A DNA stretch of 64,000 bases from Halomonas sp. 'Soap Lake #6' (GTDB lineage Bacteria; Pseudomonadota; Gammaproteobacteria; Pseudomonadales; Halomonadaceae). The stretch is from NCBI RefSeq assembly GCF_003031405.1, contig NZ_CP020469.1:2108001-2172000 (forward strand), read 5' to 3'. Position 1 is the stretch's first letter. Each line of letters starts with the position of its first letter. The notes beneath the pieces are model-generated. The model worked only from the letters and a program-made list of their open reading frames with translations, ran no database searches and had not been told where the DNA came from. Both the position numbers and the translations under genes were made by a program. Shown in pieces: positions 1 to 7,723 of this stretch.

Positions 1-2
1 TT

Positions 3-629
3 CGTGGCGTATGGATGCCTCCTTACGTAGAACATGAAATGAGTGCCAGCACATCAGTTTCTTTGCGGACATTATATGTCAATGTCGAATCATTCACCTT
101 AAGCTTACCTAATCATCCAATAGGAATAGGCGTCACGCCACTTTTACGGGAGTTGCTGATCCGGGCCTCTTTTTTTCCAATAACATATCATCCTGACAGC
201 TTTGAAGAGCGCTTGTTGCGGCTAGCATTGGAAGAAATGAAGCAGGCCTTCGAGAGTGGATTAAAGCTCCCCATGGGCAGAGATAAGCGTTTGAGAAAGA
301 TATGCGATACGTTGCTGGAAAATCCAGGGGATGTGCGTTCATTGGCAGATTGGGCGAATGAGGTCGGAGCAACCACTCGGACGCTGACTCGGCTATTTCG
401 CACCGAGACAGGCATTTCTTTTATTCAATGGCGGGAACAGGTGCGCATAGTGAGTGCCGTTTCAAGCTTAAGCACTGGGGAACGTGTCAGCCAAGTTGCT
501 GAGAAACTAGGATATGCCTCACAAGGGGCTTTTACTGTCATGTTTAAACGTGTCACGGGCAAATCTCCCAGAGAGTATTTAAATGATTTATCCTGTTCTC
601 AAATAAAGTTGTCGTGTATGGAAGAATAA
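3..629 (+). CDS. AraC-family transcriptional regulator (5' end outside window)
   Basis: The reading frame is open to the left edge, and the residues before the first ATG (RGVW, then MPPYVEHE) look like the cupin sensor of cupin-type AraC regulators, so the true start lies upstream of the window. The C-terminal third has the two helix-turn-helix units of the family: the first around VRSLADWANEVGATTRTL, the second around VSQVAEKLGYASQGAF followed by the F-x-x-x-x-G-x-S-P-x-E/R-Y signature. It should be a cytoplasmic DNA-binding protein sensing a small ligand. The downstream EamA exporter, 56 bp away on the same strand, is its likely target. Ligand unknown. Confidence 0.85.
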   Translation, partial: RGVWMPPYVEHEMSASTSVSLRTLYVNVESFTLSLPNHPIGIGVTPLLRELLIRASFFPITYHPDSFEERLLRLALEEMKQAFESGLKLPMGRDKRLRKICDTLLENPGDVRSLADWANEVGATTRTLTRLFRTETGISFIQWREQVRIVSAVSSLSTGERVSQVAEKLGYASQGAFTVMFKRVTGKSPREYLNDLSCSQIKLSCMEE

Positions 630-650
630 AATTCGAGAGGGGTTGATATT

Positions 651-685
651 ATTTCTCTACTTATTGAAATGATCGGTAGAGAAAT
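651..685 (+). promoter_or_regulatory. Perfect hairpin abutting the EamA start codon
   Basis: Arms ATTTCTCTAC (651-660) and GTAGAGAAAT (676-685) are exact reverse complements separated by 15 nt. The second arm ends at the base before the ATG at 686 and contains the only weak ribosome-binding-like sequence (GTAGAG). It could be a DNA operator for the adjacent AraC protein or an RNA hairpin limiting translation. There is no T-tract, so it is not an obvious terminator. Confidence 0.5.
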
Positions 686-1624
686 ATGAAGCGTTCACTA
701 AAGTCGCTAAGTGGCCACTATTACGTTCTAATAATCGCATCCACGTTTCTGCAAGGATCTTCGTTTGTCAGCACAAAGGTCGTCATGGAACAGATGTCAC
801 CTTTGTGGGCAGCATCTGCTCGCTTCCTGATCGCAGCAGTATTTTTGTCGCCTGTTGTTTTTATTCAAATGCGCAGGCATAAAATACTTATTAAAGACCT
901 CCCTTGGGTGAAACTGTTAATAATTGGAGGGTTCCAGACGGCGGGAGTAATGTCGCTGCTCAACATCGGACTGACGGCTACCACCTCTTCAATAGCTGCC
1001 ATTCTCATGGCCAGTAATCCTCTACTCGTGGTTGTCTTAGCATGGCTTATTTTAGGGGAGCGCTCCTCGAAGCTTGCCTTGCTGGGCTTAGCTTTTGCAT
1101 TTGCTGGAGTGGTAATCTGCATTGGTATCAACACTGACGGTTCCCATGCTATCGGGCATGGAGAAGTGTTTGTTATGCTGGCATCGACCTGCTGGGCCTG
1201 CTCTACCGTGTTAAGCAAGAAATTTGCAATTACGCTCTCTCCTTGGATAGTCACTTTCTGGCAGATGTTGTTTGGCTCTCTACTTCTTATTGCGATAGCT
1301 GCATTAAGCAAACAACCTTTTTCCCTACCAACGGATGCTTACCACTGGGGGATGTTTATGTGGCTGGCAATTCCCGCATCGACTGGGGCTATAGGGCTTT
1401 GGTTTGCGGCATTAAAGATTGGCGGCTCCGTGCATACAAGTGGCTTCTTGTTTCTTTGCCCTCTGTTTGCCGCACTGATTGCATTCATATTGATCGGACA
1501 ACACCCTGCATGGCACGAGATCATTGGCGGTGTCTTGGTGGGTGCAGGTTTGTTCATCATGTCCCGCAAGCATTATGCTTGCGGGACAGCTTTGAGAATT
1601 AAGTCTAGTCACAGCGCTCAATAA
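686..1624 (+). CDS. EamA/DMT-superfamily inner-membrane transporter
   Basis: A 312-residue, very hydrophobic protein with about ten predicted membrane segments arranged as two EamA repeats, the usual size and layout of drug/metabolite transporters such as RhtA and YdcZ-like exporters. It probably exports a metabolite or amino-acid-like compound across the inner membrane; the substrate cannot be read from the sequence. It follows an AraC-type regulator on the same strand. Its 3' end overlaps the convergent thiolase gene by 20 bp, so the two transcripts run into each other. The start codon lies directly after a perfect hairpin. Confidence 0.85.
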   Translation: MKRSLKSLSGHYYVLIIASTFLQGSSFVSTKVVMEQMSPLWAASARFLIAAVFLSPVVFIQMRRHKILIKDLPWVKLLIIGGFQTAGVMSLLNIGLTATTSSIAAILMASNPLLVVVLAWLILGERSSKLALLGLAFAFAGVVICIGINTDGSHAIGHGEVFVMLASTCWACSTVLSKKFAITLSPWIVTFWQMLFGSLLLIAIAALSKQPFSLPTDAYHWGMFMWLAIPASTGAIGLWFAALKIGGSVHTSGFLFLCPLFAALIAFILIGQHPAWHEIIGGVLVGAGLFIMSRKHYACGTALRIKSSHSAQ

Positions 1625-2819
1625 TCATAGCCATTCCTTGTCCAACGCCCACACACATAGTACATAGTGCATAGCGCCCATGAATACGATGGAGGTGATT
1701 AATTGAGGTGCCCACCAAACGGGCACCACTCATGCCCAAGGGATGTCCAAGAGCAATGGCTCCACCATTAGGATTGATGCGCGGATCTTTATCGTCTAAT
1801 CCTAATTTTCGTACAACTGCAAGCGCCTGGGATGCAAAAGCCTCATTTATCTCCAGCACATCTACATCATCAAGCGTCATTTTTGCTATGTTCAATACCT
1901 TATTGACGGCAGGTACTGGCCCGATCCCCATGATACTTGGCTGAACTCCCGAAGCAGCGCTAGCGACAATACGCGCTCGTGGTTTTAAATTGTGCTTCAA
2001 AACGGCATTATTGGAAGCAACCAAAAGCGCTGCTGCACCATCATTAACACCAGAGGAATTCCCCGCAGTGACTGTGCCACCTTCTTTCCGAAATGGCGTA
2101 GCTAGATGCTTAAGGTCTTCAAGAGTGGTAGGACGAGGATGTTCATCGTGCTTTATAAGACGGGTTTCATGGCGGGATATTTTGATCTCAACAGGTGTTA
2201 TTTCTTCCTTGAAGATCCCTGCTTCTGAAGCAGCTTTGTATTTCTCCTGACTCCAAAATGCGAAATTGTCCTGCTCTTCTCGTTCAATACCAAATTGGTT
2301 TGCAACATTTTCTGCAGTTTCCGGCATGGTATCGACACCATACACTGATTCCATCCTTGGGTTAACAAAACGCCAGCCAATCGTAGTGTCATATATCTCA
2401 GCATGTCGAGAAAAGGCCTGTTCAGGCTTAGGTAGAACCAATGGCGCTCTGGACATAGACTCAACTCCCCCAGCCAGTAATAACTCTGCTTCACCTGACT
2501 TAATATAACGGGAGGCCATAGCGATAGCATCCATACCTGAAGCACATAGTCTATTGATGGTGGTACCGGGAACACCAATATCAAACCCTGCTAACAATAG
2601 ACTCATTCGAGCTACATTTCGGTTATCTTCTCCCGCTTGATTTGCACACCCCAATATAACATCATCTAAGCAGTTCCACTCTATGTTAGAATAGCGAGAT
2701 TTGAGAACTCTCAGAGGAATGGCTGCCAAATCATCAGTTCTAATATTTGAAAGTGAGCCAGCGTACTTACCAATAGGGGTTCTAACATAATCACATATAA
2801 AAGAATTAGTCATAGTCAA
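1605..2819 (-). CDS. Acetyl-CoA acyltransferase (thiolase, PcaF-like)
   Basis: A 404-residue thiolase. The nucleophilic cysteine is C92 (NRLCASGMDA), the catalytic His is H359 in GGAIALGHPLGMSGAR, and the second catalytic cysteine is C389 in CTMCVGVGQG, a variant typical of beta-ketoadipyl-CoA thiolases (PcaF/PaaJ). It cleaves a 3-oxoacyl-CoA with CoA to acetyl-CoA plus a shortened acyl-CoA, or runs in reverse. It is the last gene of the BKACE/HemB-like operon and its start overlaps the hydrolase stop by ATGA (translational coupling). With BKACE it suggests processing of a beta-keto acid through CoA esters. The exact substrate is unknown. Confidence 0.88.
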   Translation of the reverse strand: MTMTNSFICDYVRTPIGKYAGSLSNIRTDDLAAIPLRVLKSRYSNIEWNCLDDVILGCANQAGEDNRNVARMSLLLAGFDIGVPGTTINRLCASGMDAIAMASRYIKSGEAELLLAGGVESMSRAPLVLPKPEQAFSRHAEIYDTTIGWRFVNPRMESVYGVDTMPETAENVANQFGIEREEQDNFAFWSQEKYKAASEAGIFKEEITPVEIKISRHETRLIKHDEHPRPTTLEDLKHLATPFRKEGGTVTAGNSSGVNDGAAALLVASNNAVLKHNLKPRARIVASAASGVQPSIMGIGPVPAVNKVLNIAKMTLDDVDVLEINEAFASQALAVVRKLGLDDKDPRINPNGGAIALGHPLGMSGARLVGTSINHLHRIHGRYALCTMCVGVGQGMAMIIERCD

Positions 2820-3490
2820 TCCTGCTCTTCCTCATTCATCGGATTTAGTATTTTTTCAAACCATATCCTAGACTCTTCAATTTCTTCACTAGAAACCAGA
2901 TGTTTCCTTTCCGCAAAAACAACCTCTTTTACTTTCGCTCCTAGACTTTCAAAACAGTTCGCTGTATCTATAATTCGCGATGCAGGAACCCAACTATCGG
3001 TCATGCTTCCGCTGATAAAAATGGGCATGCCTAAAAGGCTTGAATTATCCTCTTTCGCCACATTTATCTCCGGCCCAAATAGCCCACCAGTAAATATAAC
3101 TGCTCCGCCAAGCCTCCTCCTGAGCTTAAATAAATACTGGCTAACAACACAAGCACCCTGAGAGAATCCTACTAGAAAAATATTCTCTTCCTTGATGTCG
3201 TGTTCAATCAAACTTTCAACTATCGAGTCAATATAGGATAGTGCATTATCCAAATGAGGCTGGTTTTTCTCTATAGCGCGAAGAAAGCTGTGCGGATACC
3301 ACGTTCCCTCTGGTGCACATGCAAGAATCCAAGTGATTTCCGCAATATAAAGCTGTTGTGCTATATCAAAAAAGTCATCTGGAGATTGACGTCGCCCATG
3401 AAGAAGTATGATGACCTTTTTACTAGATGTAATTTTCTCTCCAATATACTTTGAGATATATTTATCGCCACACGTATTCATTATATTCAT
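2816..3490 (-). CDS. Alpha/beta hydrolase, phospholipase/carboxylesterase family
   Basis: A 224-residue cytoplasmic esterase-like protein of the Abhydrolase_2 family. The oxyanion region is LLHGRRQSPDDF, the nucleophile elbow is GFSQGA with S110, the acid is D165 (GSMTDSWVP) and the base H197 (ERKHLVS), so the triad is complete. There is no signal peptide. Family members hydrolyse carboxylic esters or thioesters. The gene lies between the HemB paralog (20 bp upstream) and the thiolase (overlap), so it probably removes an acyl, CoA or ester group from a pathway intermediate. Actual substrate unknown. Confidence 0.8.
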   Translation of the reverse strand: MNIMNTCGDKYISKYIGEKITSSKKVIILLHGRRQSPDDFFDIAQQLYIAEITWILACAPEGTWYPHSFLRAIEKNQPHLDNALSYIDSIVESLIEHDIKEENIFLVGFSQGACVVSQYLFKLRRRLGGAVIFTGGLFGPEINVAKEDNSSLLGMPIFISGSMTDSWVPASRIIDTANCFESLGAKVKEVVFAERKHLVSSEEIEESRIWFEKILNPMNEEEQD

Positions 3491-3509
3491 CTTTAATTCC
3501 TATTAGCTG

Positions 3510-4478
3510 CTATTTGCTTAGCCACTTAGCTATTTGGTGTGAATAGTAACTAACTATGATGTCGGCACCTGCACGTTTGAAACCTGTCATGACCTCCATG
3601 ACAGCTTCCTTTTCATCCAAAGCACCAGCTAACGAGGCGAATTTGATAGCGGCATATTCACCTGCCACTTGGTAAATAGCTAAAGGAAGATCAGTGCGAG
3701 TTCGAAGTTGGCTAACAATGTCTAAATATGGCGTACCAGGTTTCACCATCAGAATATCGGCCCCTTGCTCCTCATCTAGGCGAGCTTCTATCATAGCCTG
3801 ACGGCCATTTGCATTATCCGCTTGATAACTTAGGCGATCACCTTCAAGCGTACAGTCAACTGCAGACCGAAAGGGGCCATAAAAAGCGGATGAAAACTTT
3901 ACTGCATGGGATAGTATGGCAACCTTGGAATAACCAGATTTATCCAGTGCATCACGTATTGCTCCCACCTGCCCATCCATCATAGATGATGGTGCCAACA
4001 TGTCAGCACCCGCTTGAGCAGCAACGAGTGACTGCTTAACTAGATTTTCAACTGTTTTGTCGTTGTCAACTTGTCCTTCCGTAAATACTCCACAATGTCC
4101 ATGAGTGGTATATTCACAGAAACAGATATCTGGGATAACCAGCATATCGGACTTACATTCTTTAATGGTACGAACCATGCGTGCCAGCAGCCCATTATCA
4201 GAGAGAGTATCGCTACCAAGGCTATCTTTATTATGGGATATGCCAAATGGCATTACGCAACGAATACCTATCCCATAAAGTGACTCTATCTCTTCACAAA
4301 GTAATGATTCAGGTATTCGACAAATACCTGGCAGTTCCTTTATAGGGGCACGTTCATTTGCACCCTCGTCGATAAATATAGGCTGTACTAAATCACTCAG
4401 AGTTAAATTATTTTCTTTAACAAGTTGGCGAAACTCATTATTTTGACGCAACCGACGGGGGCGATGAACTATACTCAT
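3510..4478 (-). CDS. HemB-like porphobilinogen synthase paralog with altered P-site
   Basis: A 322-residue protein collinear with E. coli HemB. It keeps the catalytic Zn cysteines C119, C121 and C129 (CFCEYTTHGHC), both Schiff-base lysines K194 (HAVKFSSAFYGPF) and K246 (MVKPGTPYLD), and the A-site arginines in GPFR and GDRLSYQ. HemB joins two 5-aminolevulinate (ALA) molecules into porphobilinogen. Here the QVSGEY serine (E. coli S273), which with Y312 binds the P-side ALA carboxylate, is alanine (A272, codon GCA); the tyrosine is kept (Y311). It is coupled to the BKACE gene by an ATGA overlap, an odd place for a housekeeping heme gene. I infer a paralog acting on a different or second substrate. 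Confidence 0.85.
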   Translation of the reverse strand: MSIVHRPRRLRQNNEFRQLVKENNLTLSDLVQPIFIDEGANERAPIKELPGICRIPESLLCEEIESLYGIGIRCVMPFGISHNKDSLGSDTLSDNGLLARMVRTIKECKSDMLVIPDICFCEYTTHGHCGVFTEGQVDNDKTVENLVKQSLVAAQAGADMLAPSSMMDGQVGAIRDALDKSGYSKVAILSHAVKFSSAFYGPFRSAVDCTLEGDRLSYQADNANGRQAMIEARLDEEQGADILMVKPGTPYLDIVSQLRTRTDLPLAIYQVAGEYAAIKFASLAGALDEKEAVMEVMTGFKRAGADIIVSYYSHQIAKWLSK

Positions 4479-5314
4479 GCAGCTGCCCTCTCAAAATTTA
4501 GCCCCATAGCCTTTCTGGCTTCAGCGGGGCTTGAAATATCACGTCCAAGCTCACGTGAAATACGAACGATACGCTCCACAAGCTGAGCACTGCCAGTTGC
4601 TAACTCCCCTTTTCTATAATAAACATTATCTTCCAGCCCCGTGCGGACGTGCCCCCCAAGAAGTATTGTATGTATATTAATAGGCAGCTGATCTCTACCA
4701 ATCCCTATAGCAGACCACATGCTATCACCAGGGATGTTATCTATAAGATTTATTAAGTTTTTACATTCAGCAGTCACACCTCCGTGAATTCCCACAGCAA
4801 AAGAGAAAAGCATCGGCGAATTTATAAACCCCTCTCTTCTTAAAGATACCGCTTCGTTAATTACACCTGAATGATAAACCTCAATCTCCGGAATCACATT
4901 GAATCTAGCAATATCTTCGGCAAGTTTTTTGGCCAGTGCAGGCGGATTAATAAATGGCTTAGCCCCATGATTAACCGACCCGCAATTAAAAGATGCAATT
5001 TCAGGGCATAAGGAAAGATGATTCCATGCTTCTTCTGGAGCTAAATGTGAAGGAAGATTTAGGCCAGAAGTACTTAGATTAATTACAATATCACAACGTT
5101 CACGAACTCTTTCAACAATCTCTTTCCATACGAAGAACTCGTAGCTTGGTCTACCTTCCGAGTCGCGAGCATGTATATGGGCAATACTCGCACCAGCCTG
5201 CCAACACTGGTAAACAGACTCAGCAATTTCTTCAGGAGTATAAGGAACATTTGGGTTTTTCCCACGAGAAGTTATTCCACCGTTTACCGCAGCGGTAATA
5301 ATGAGCTTTTCCAT
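4475..5314 (-). CDS. Beta-keto-acid cleavage enzyme (BKACE, DUF849/Kce family)
   Basis: About 279 residues with the BKACE TIM-barrel hallmarks: N-terminal ITAAVNGG, Zn-ligand motif HIHAR, INLSTSG, PEIEVYHSG, and C-terminal VRTGLEDN, whose Glu is the third metal ligand. Family members react a beta-keto acid with acetyl-CoA to give acetoacetate plus a new acyl-CoA; 3-keto-5-aminohexanoate and beta-ketoadipate are known substrates of different subgroups. The in-frame GTG at 5320 is possible, but ATG at 5314 has GAGG eight bases upstream and is preferred. First gene of a four-gene operon with a HemB paralog, an esterase and a thiolase. Confidence 0.88.
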   Translation of the reverse strand: MEKLIITAAVNGGITSRGKNPNVPYTPEEIAESVYQCWQAGASIAHIHARDSEGRPSYEFFVWKEIVERVRERCDIVINLSTSGLNLPSHLAPEEAWNHLSLCPEIASFNCGSVNHGAKPFINPPALAKKLAEDIARFNVIPEIEVYHSGVINEAVSLRREGFINSPMLFSFAVGIHGGVTAECKNLINLIDNIPGDSMWSAIGIGRDQLPINIHTILLGGHVRTGLEDNVYYRKGELATGSAQLVERIVRISRELGRDISSPAEARKAMGLNFERAAA

Positions 5315-5906
5315 TCGCACGACCTCTTTATTCCTGTTGACAGTACAACTCTCATTATCCTCCGTAAATTCGACAAATGATTTTTAATTTGAGACATAAA
5401 TTGTTTAGAAAAAGAAGATTTCGTGACAATTATTTAGCTAATGACTCATAACTTTATTTTTAATAAAACATTGTCACACTATGTAGCAAGTAGCATAGTG
5501 TTATAATGGTGCATTACTCACGAGAAGTGATGAACTCATTACTGTCATTCCGACATATATGACTATGAGCTTCTAGATAGAAAAACACTTGAATAGCAGG
5601 CCTTAATCGAGATTACGGCTAGATTAATACTGGCACTACCCGGTTTATCGGCAAAAGCACTGATATGTGACTCATCTCAACTATCTGTAACCGTGCCTTC
5701 TATAGCACTGGGGAAACAGCATATTCGACGACTTAAAACCCGCCCTATCCCTCAATAGGGCCGTGAACTAGCGACTTCAGAAGAGGTACATAAGGCCGCA
5801 CATCAACGGTGTTAAATAACCTGTTCCAAAAGAGCTGCCTGACTTAGCGCTAATCGACTACGAGCCCGCATACCTAACCAATATTACGGTTAGATCAAAC
5901 GCGGCA
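5315..5906. other. Intergenic region upstream of the BKACE operon
   Basis: About 590 bp without a convincing gene. The left part (to about 5510) is very AT-rich and should carry the minus-strand promoter of the BKACE operon; an 8-bp inverted repeat lies at 5476-5501. The part from about 5580 to 5900 has base composition closer to coding DNA, but every frame is broken by stops. It may be a decayed gene; I could not assign it to a family. No tRNA or insertion-sequence ends are visible. Confidence 0.5.
5476..5501. repeat. Inverted repeat, possible operator
   Basis: Arms ACACTATG (5476-5483) and CATAGTGT (5494-5501) are exact reverse complements with a 10-nt spacer, in AT-rich DNA about 160 bp upstream of the BKACE start. 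This spacing suits a dimeric regulator. Alternatively it is chance in low-complexity DNA. Confidence 0.35.
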
Positions 5907-6677
5907 TCATCCCTTTACTGGCACAAATACCGAGGCACCATCGACCTCGACTACCGTTAGCTGTTGGCGGTAGAGACGCTCCAATGCGCTAGGCACTAGC
6001 ATGCTATCCCGTGGCCCCCAGCACGCCTCACCACTGGGATACAGTAGTAAAATATGATCGCACCAGCGAGCGGCAAGATTAAGATCGTGTAAGCACATCA
6101 CCACCGCCTGCCCTTCAGCAGTCTGCTCTGCCATGAGCGCCATCACGGCACTTTGGTGGTGAAGATCCAGATGGTTAGTAGGCTCGTCCGCTAACCACAC
6201 GGCCGGTGCCTGGGTCATTACCGTGGCAATCGCCACCCGCTGGCGCTCACCGCCAGAAAGCGTGCTCACCAAGCGGTCACGCAGGTGCGCCACATCCAAG
6301 CGCTCAAGGGCTGCTTCGGCACGGGTGTAGTCATCGGTACCTTCCATCTGCCAGGGCGATAGATAAGGATGACGGCCAATCAGCGCGGTTTCCAACACCG
6401 TCGCAGGAAAGCCATCCTGGCGATCCTGAAACACCAAACCCAAGCGCTGAGCAACATAGCGGCGGCGCAGCTGGCTAAGTGGTTGGCCACCCAATTGCAC
6501 CTCACCTGAACGGGGAGCGTGTAGTCCTGCCAGGGTGTGCAGCAGTGTCGTTTTACCCGCACCATTGGGCCCTAACACACCCCAGCGCTGTCCCGGCTCA
6601 ATGGTGATATTAAGCGGTGTACCGTTTTCTCGGCCGGGCACGTCAATGATGAGGTTATGGGTAGAAAGCACACTCAT
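5907..6677 (-). CDS. btuD: Vitamin B12 ABC transporter ATP-binding protein BtuD
   Basis: A 256-residue ABC ATPase of the metal-chelate/B12 class: Walker A GPNGAGKT (36-43), signature LSGGE (140-144), Walker B WLADEP (161-166), and the H-loop CLHDLNLA. It powers B12 or cobinamide import through BtuC in the inner membrane. Its start codon abuts the btuC stop, and it is the last gene of btuB-btuF-btuC-btuD behind a cobalamin riboswitch, which fixes the substrate class much better than the ATPase sequence alone. Confidence 0.9.
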   Translation of the reverse strand: MSVLSTHNLIIDVPGRENGTPLNITIEPGQRWGVLGPNGAGKTTLLHTLAGLHAPRSGEVQLGGQPLSQLRRRYVAQRLGLVFQDRQDGFPATVLETALIGRHPYLSPWQMEGTDDYTRAEAALERLDVAHLRDRLVSTLSGGERQRVAIATVMTQAPAVWLADEPTNHLDLHHQSAVMALMAEQTAEGQAVVMCLHDLNLAARWCDHILLLYPSGEACWGPRDSMLVPSALERLYRQQLTVVEVDGASVFVPVKG

Positions 6678-7723
6678 CAGCGGCTCCGATAGAGCAGAAA
6701 CAGGAAGGTGGGTACGCCTAATAACGCGGTGATTACGCCAACGGGTAGCTGTTCCGGTGCGATCATGGTGCGGGCCAGGGTATCTGCCAGCACTAACAGC
6801 GTGCCTCCTGCCAGTGCACAGGCAGGTAGTATCAGCCGCTGATCGTTGCCAAGCAGTAACCGCAGCATATGCGGTACCACTAGACCCACAAAACCTATAC
6901 TACCTGCAGTGGTTACCGCAGCAGCAGTTAGTAGACTGGCAGCAATGTAAATGCACCACTCCAATGGTTTAACAGCAACGCCCAGTGCTGCGGCCTGCTG
7001 AGGGCCACGGGCCAGTACATTCAGGCTACGCCCCAGCGGTACCAGTACTACGCAAGTGACCAACAATAGTAGTAACGGCGGCCATGGTGTACGTGAGTAT
7101 GATAGATCGCCCATCAACCAGTAGAGCATACCGGGCAGGCGCTCGGCAGGGCTTAAGGCCAGCATCAGCGTAATTACTGCGCCCCACCCCGCCGCCACGA
7201 CGACCCCGGTAAGCAACAGCCGCGAAGGTGTCCAGCCACCGCTGCCGTGAGCCAAACCAAACACTAAAAAGGTAGAGAACAGCGCGCCTGAAAATGCCGA
7301 ACCTGAAATTGCCAGCCCACCAAGCCCGCTCAACATAGCAGCCAGTGCACCAATGGAAGCACCGCCGGAAAGGCCCAATACATAAGGGTCTGCCAGGGGG
7401 TTGCGCAATAACACCTGCATTAATGCACCAGCCACCGCCAACAGCCCACCCACCGCAAAAGCAGACAGCGCCCGGGGCAAGCGCAGCTCCACTACCATAA
7501 TACGCGCCAGCGCATCGCCTTCTCCCTGGGCTATCTCACCAGGGCCTAAGTTATTAAAGCCTAAGTTATTAAAGACTAAGTTATTGAGGCCTAAGTCATT
7601 AAGAACGATGGCCCAGATTTGCCCAGGCGCTATTTGTGCGCTACCGATGCCAAGCGCGAGCAGCAGCGAGGCTAAAGCAGCTAACAATAATAGGAAAAGC
7701 GGCAGACCCAGGCGCGATAACAT
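6677..7723 (-). CDS. btuC: Vitamin B12 ABC transporter permease BtuC
   Basis: A 348-residue FecCD-type permease with about ten membrane segments and typical motifs (VGGLLAVAGALMQVLLRNPLADPYVLGLSGGAS; GFVGLVVPHMLRLLLG). It forms the inner-membrane channel with BtuD and receives substrate from BtuF. Its start overlaps the btuF stop by one base (TGATG). Unusual feature: between the first membrane segment and the conserved core, four tandem pentapeptides of the form (G/V)(L/F)N(N/D)L are encoded by a 15-bp DNA repeat at 7545-7604. Confidence 0.9.
   Translation of the reverse strand: MLSRLGLPLFLLLLAALASLLLALGIGSAQIAPGQIWAIVLNDLGLNNLVFNNLGFNNLGPGEIAQGEGDALARIMVVELRLPRALSAFAVGGLLAVAGALMQVLLRNPLADPYVLGLSGGASIGALAAMLSGLGGLAISGSAFSGALFSTFLVFGLAHGSGGWTPSRLLLTGVVVAAGWGAVITLMLALSPAERLPGMLYWLMGDLSYSRTPWPPLLLLLVTCVVLVPLGRSLNVLARGPQQAAALGVAVKPLEWCIYIAASLLTAAAVTTAGSIGFVGLVVPHMLRLLLGNDQRLILPACALAGGTLLVLADTLARTMIAPEQLPVGVITALLGVPTFLFLLYRSR
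7545..7604 (-). repeat. Four-copy 15-bp in-frame tandem repeat inside btuC
   Basis: On the plus strand the units are CCTAAGTTATTAAAG (7545-7559), an exact copy (7560-7574), ACTAAGTTATTGAGG (7575-7589) and CCTAAGTCATTAAGA (7590-7604). The unit length is a multiple of three, so copy-number change by slippage would add or remove five residues without a frameshift. The repeat maps to the predicted periplasmic loop after the first membrane segment. Confidence 0.9.

Noticed and set aside
3510..4478. Housekeeping heme-pathway hemB
   Set aside because: Operon context with BKACE and thiolase, AT-rich setting and the altered P-site serine argue for a paralog, although a genome check for another hemB is needed.
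7545..7604. CRISPR-like repeat
   Set aside because: Units are directly adjacent without spacers and lie in frame inside btuC.
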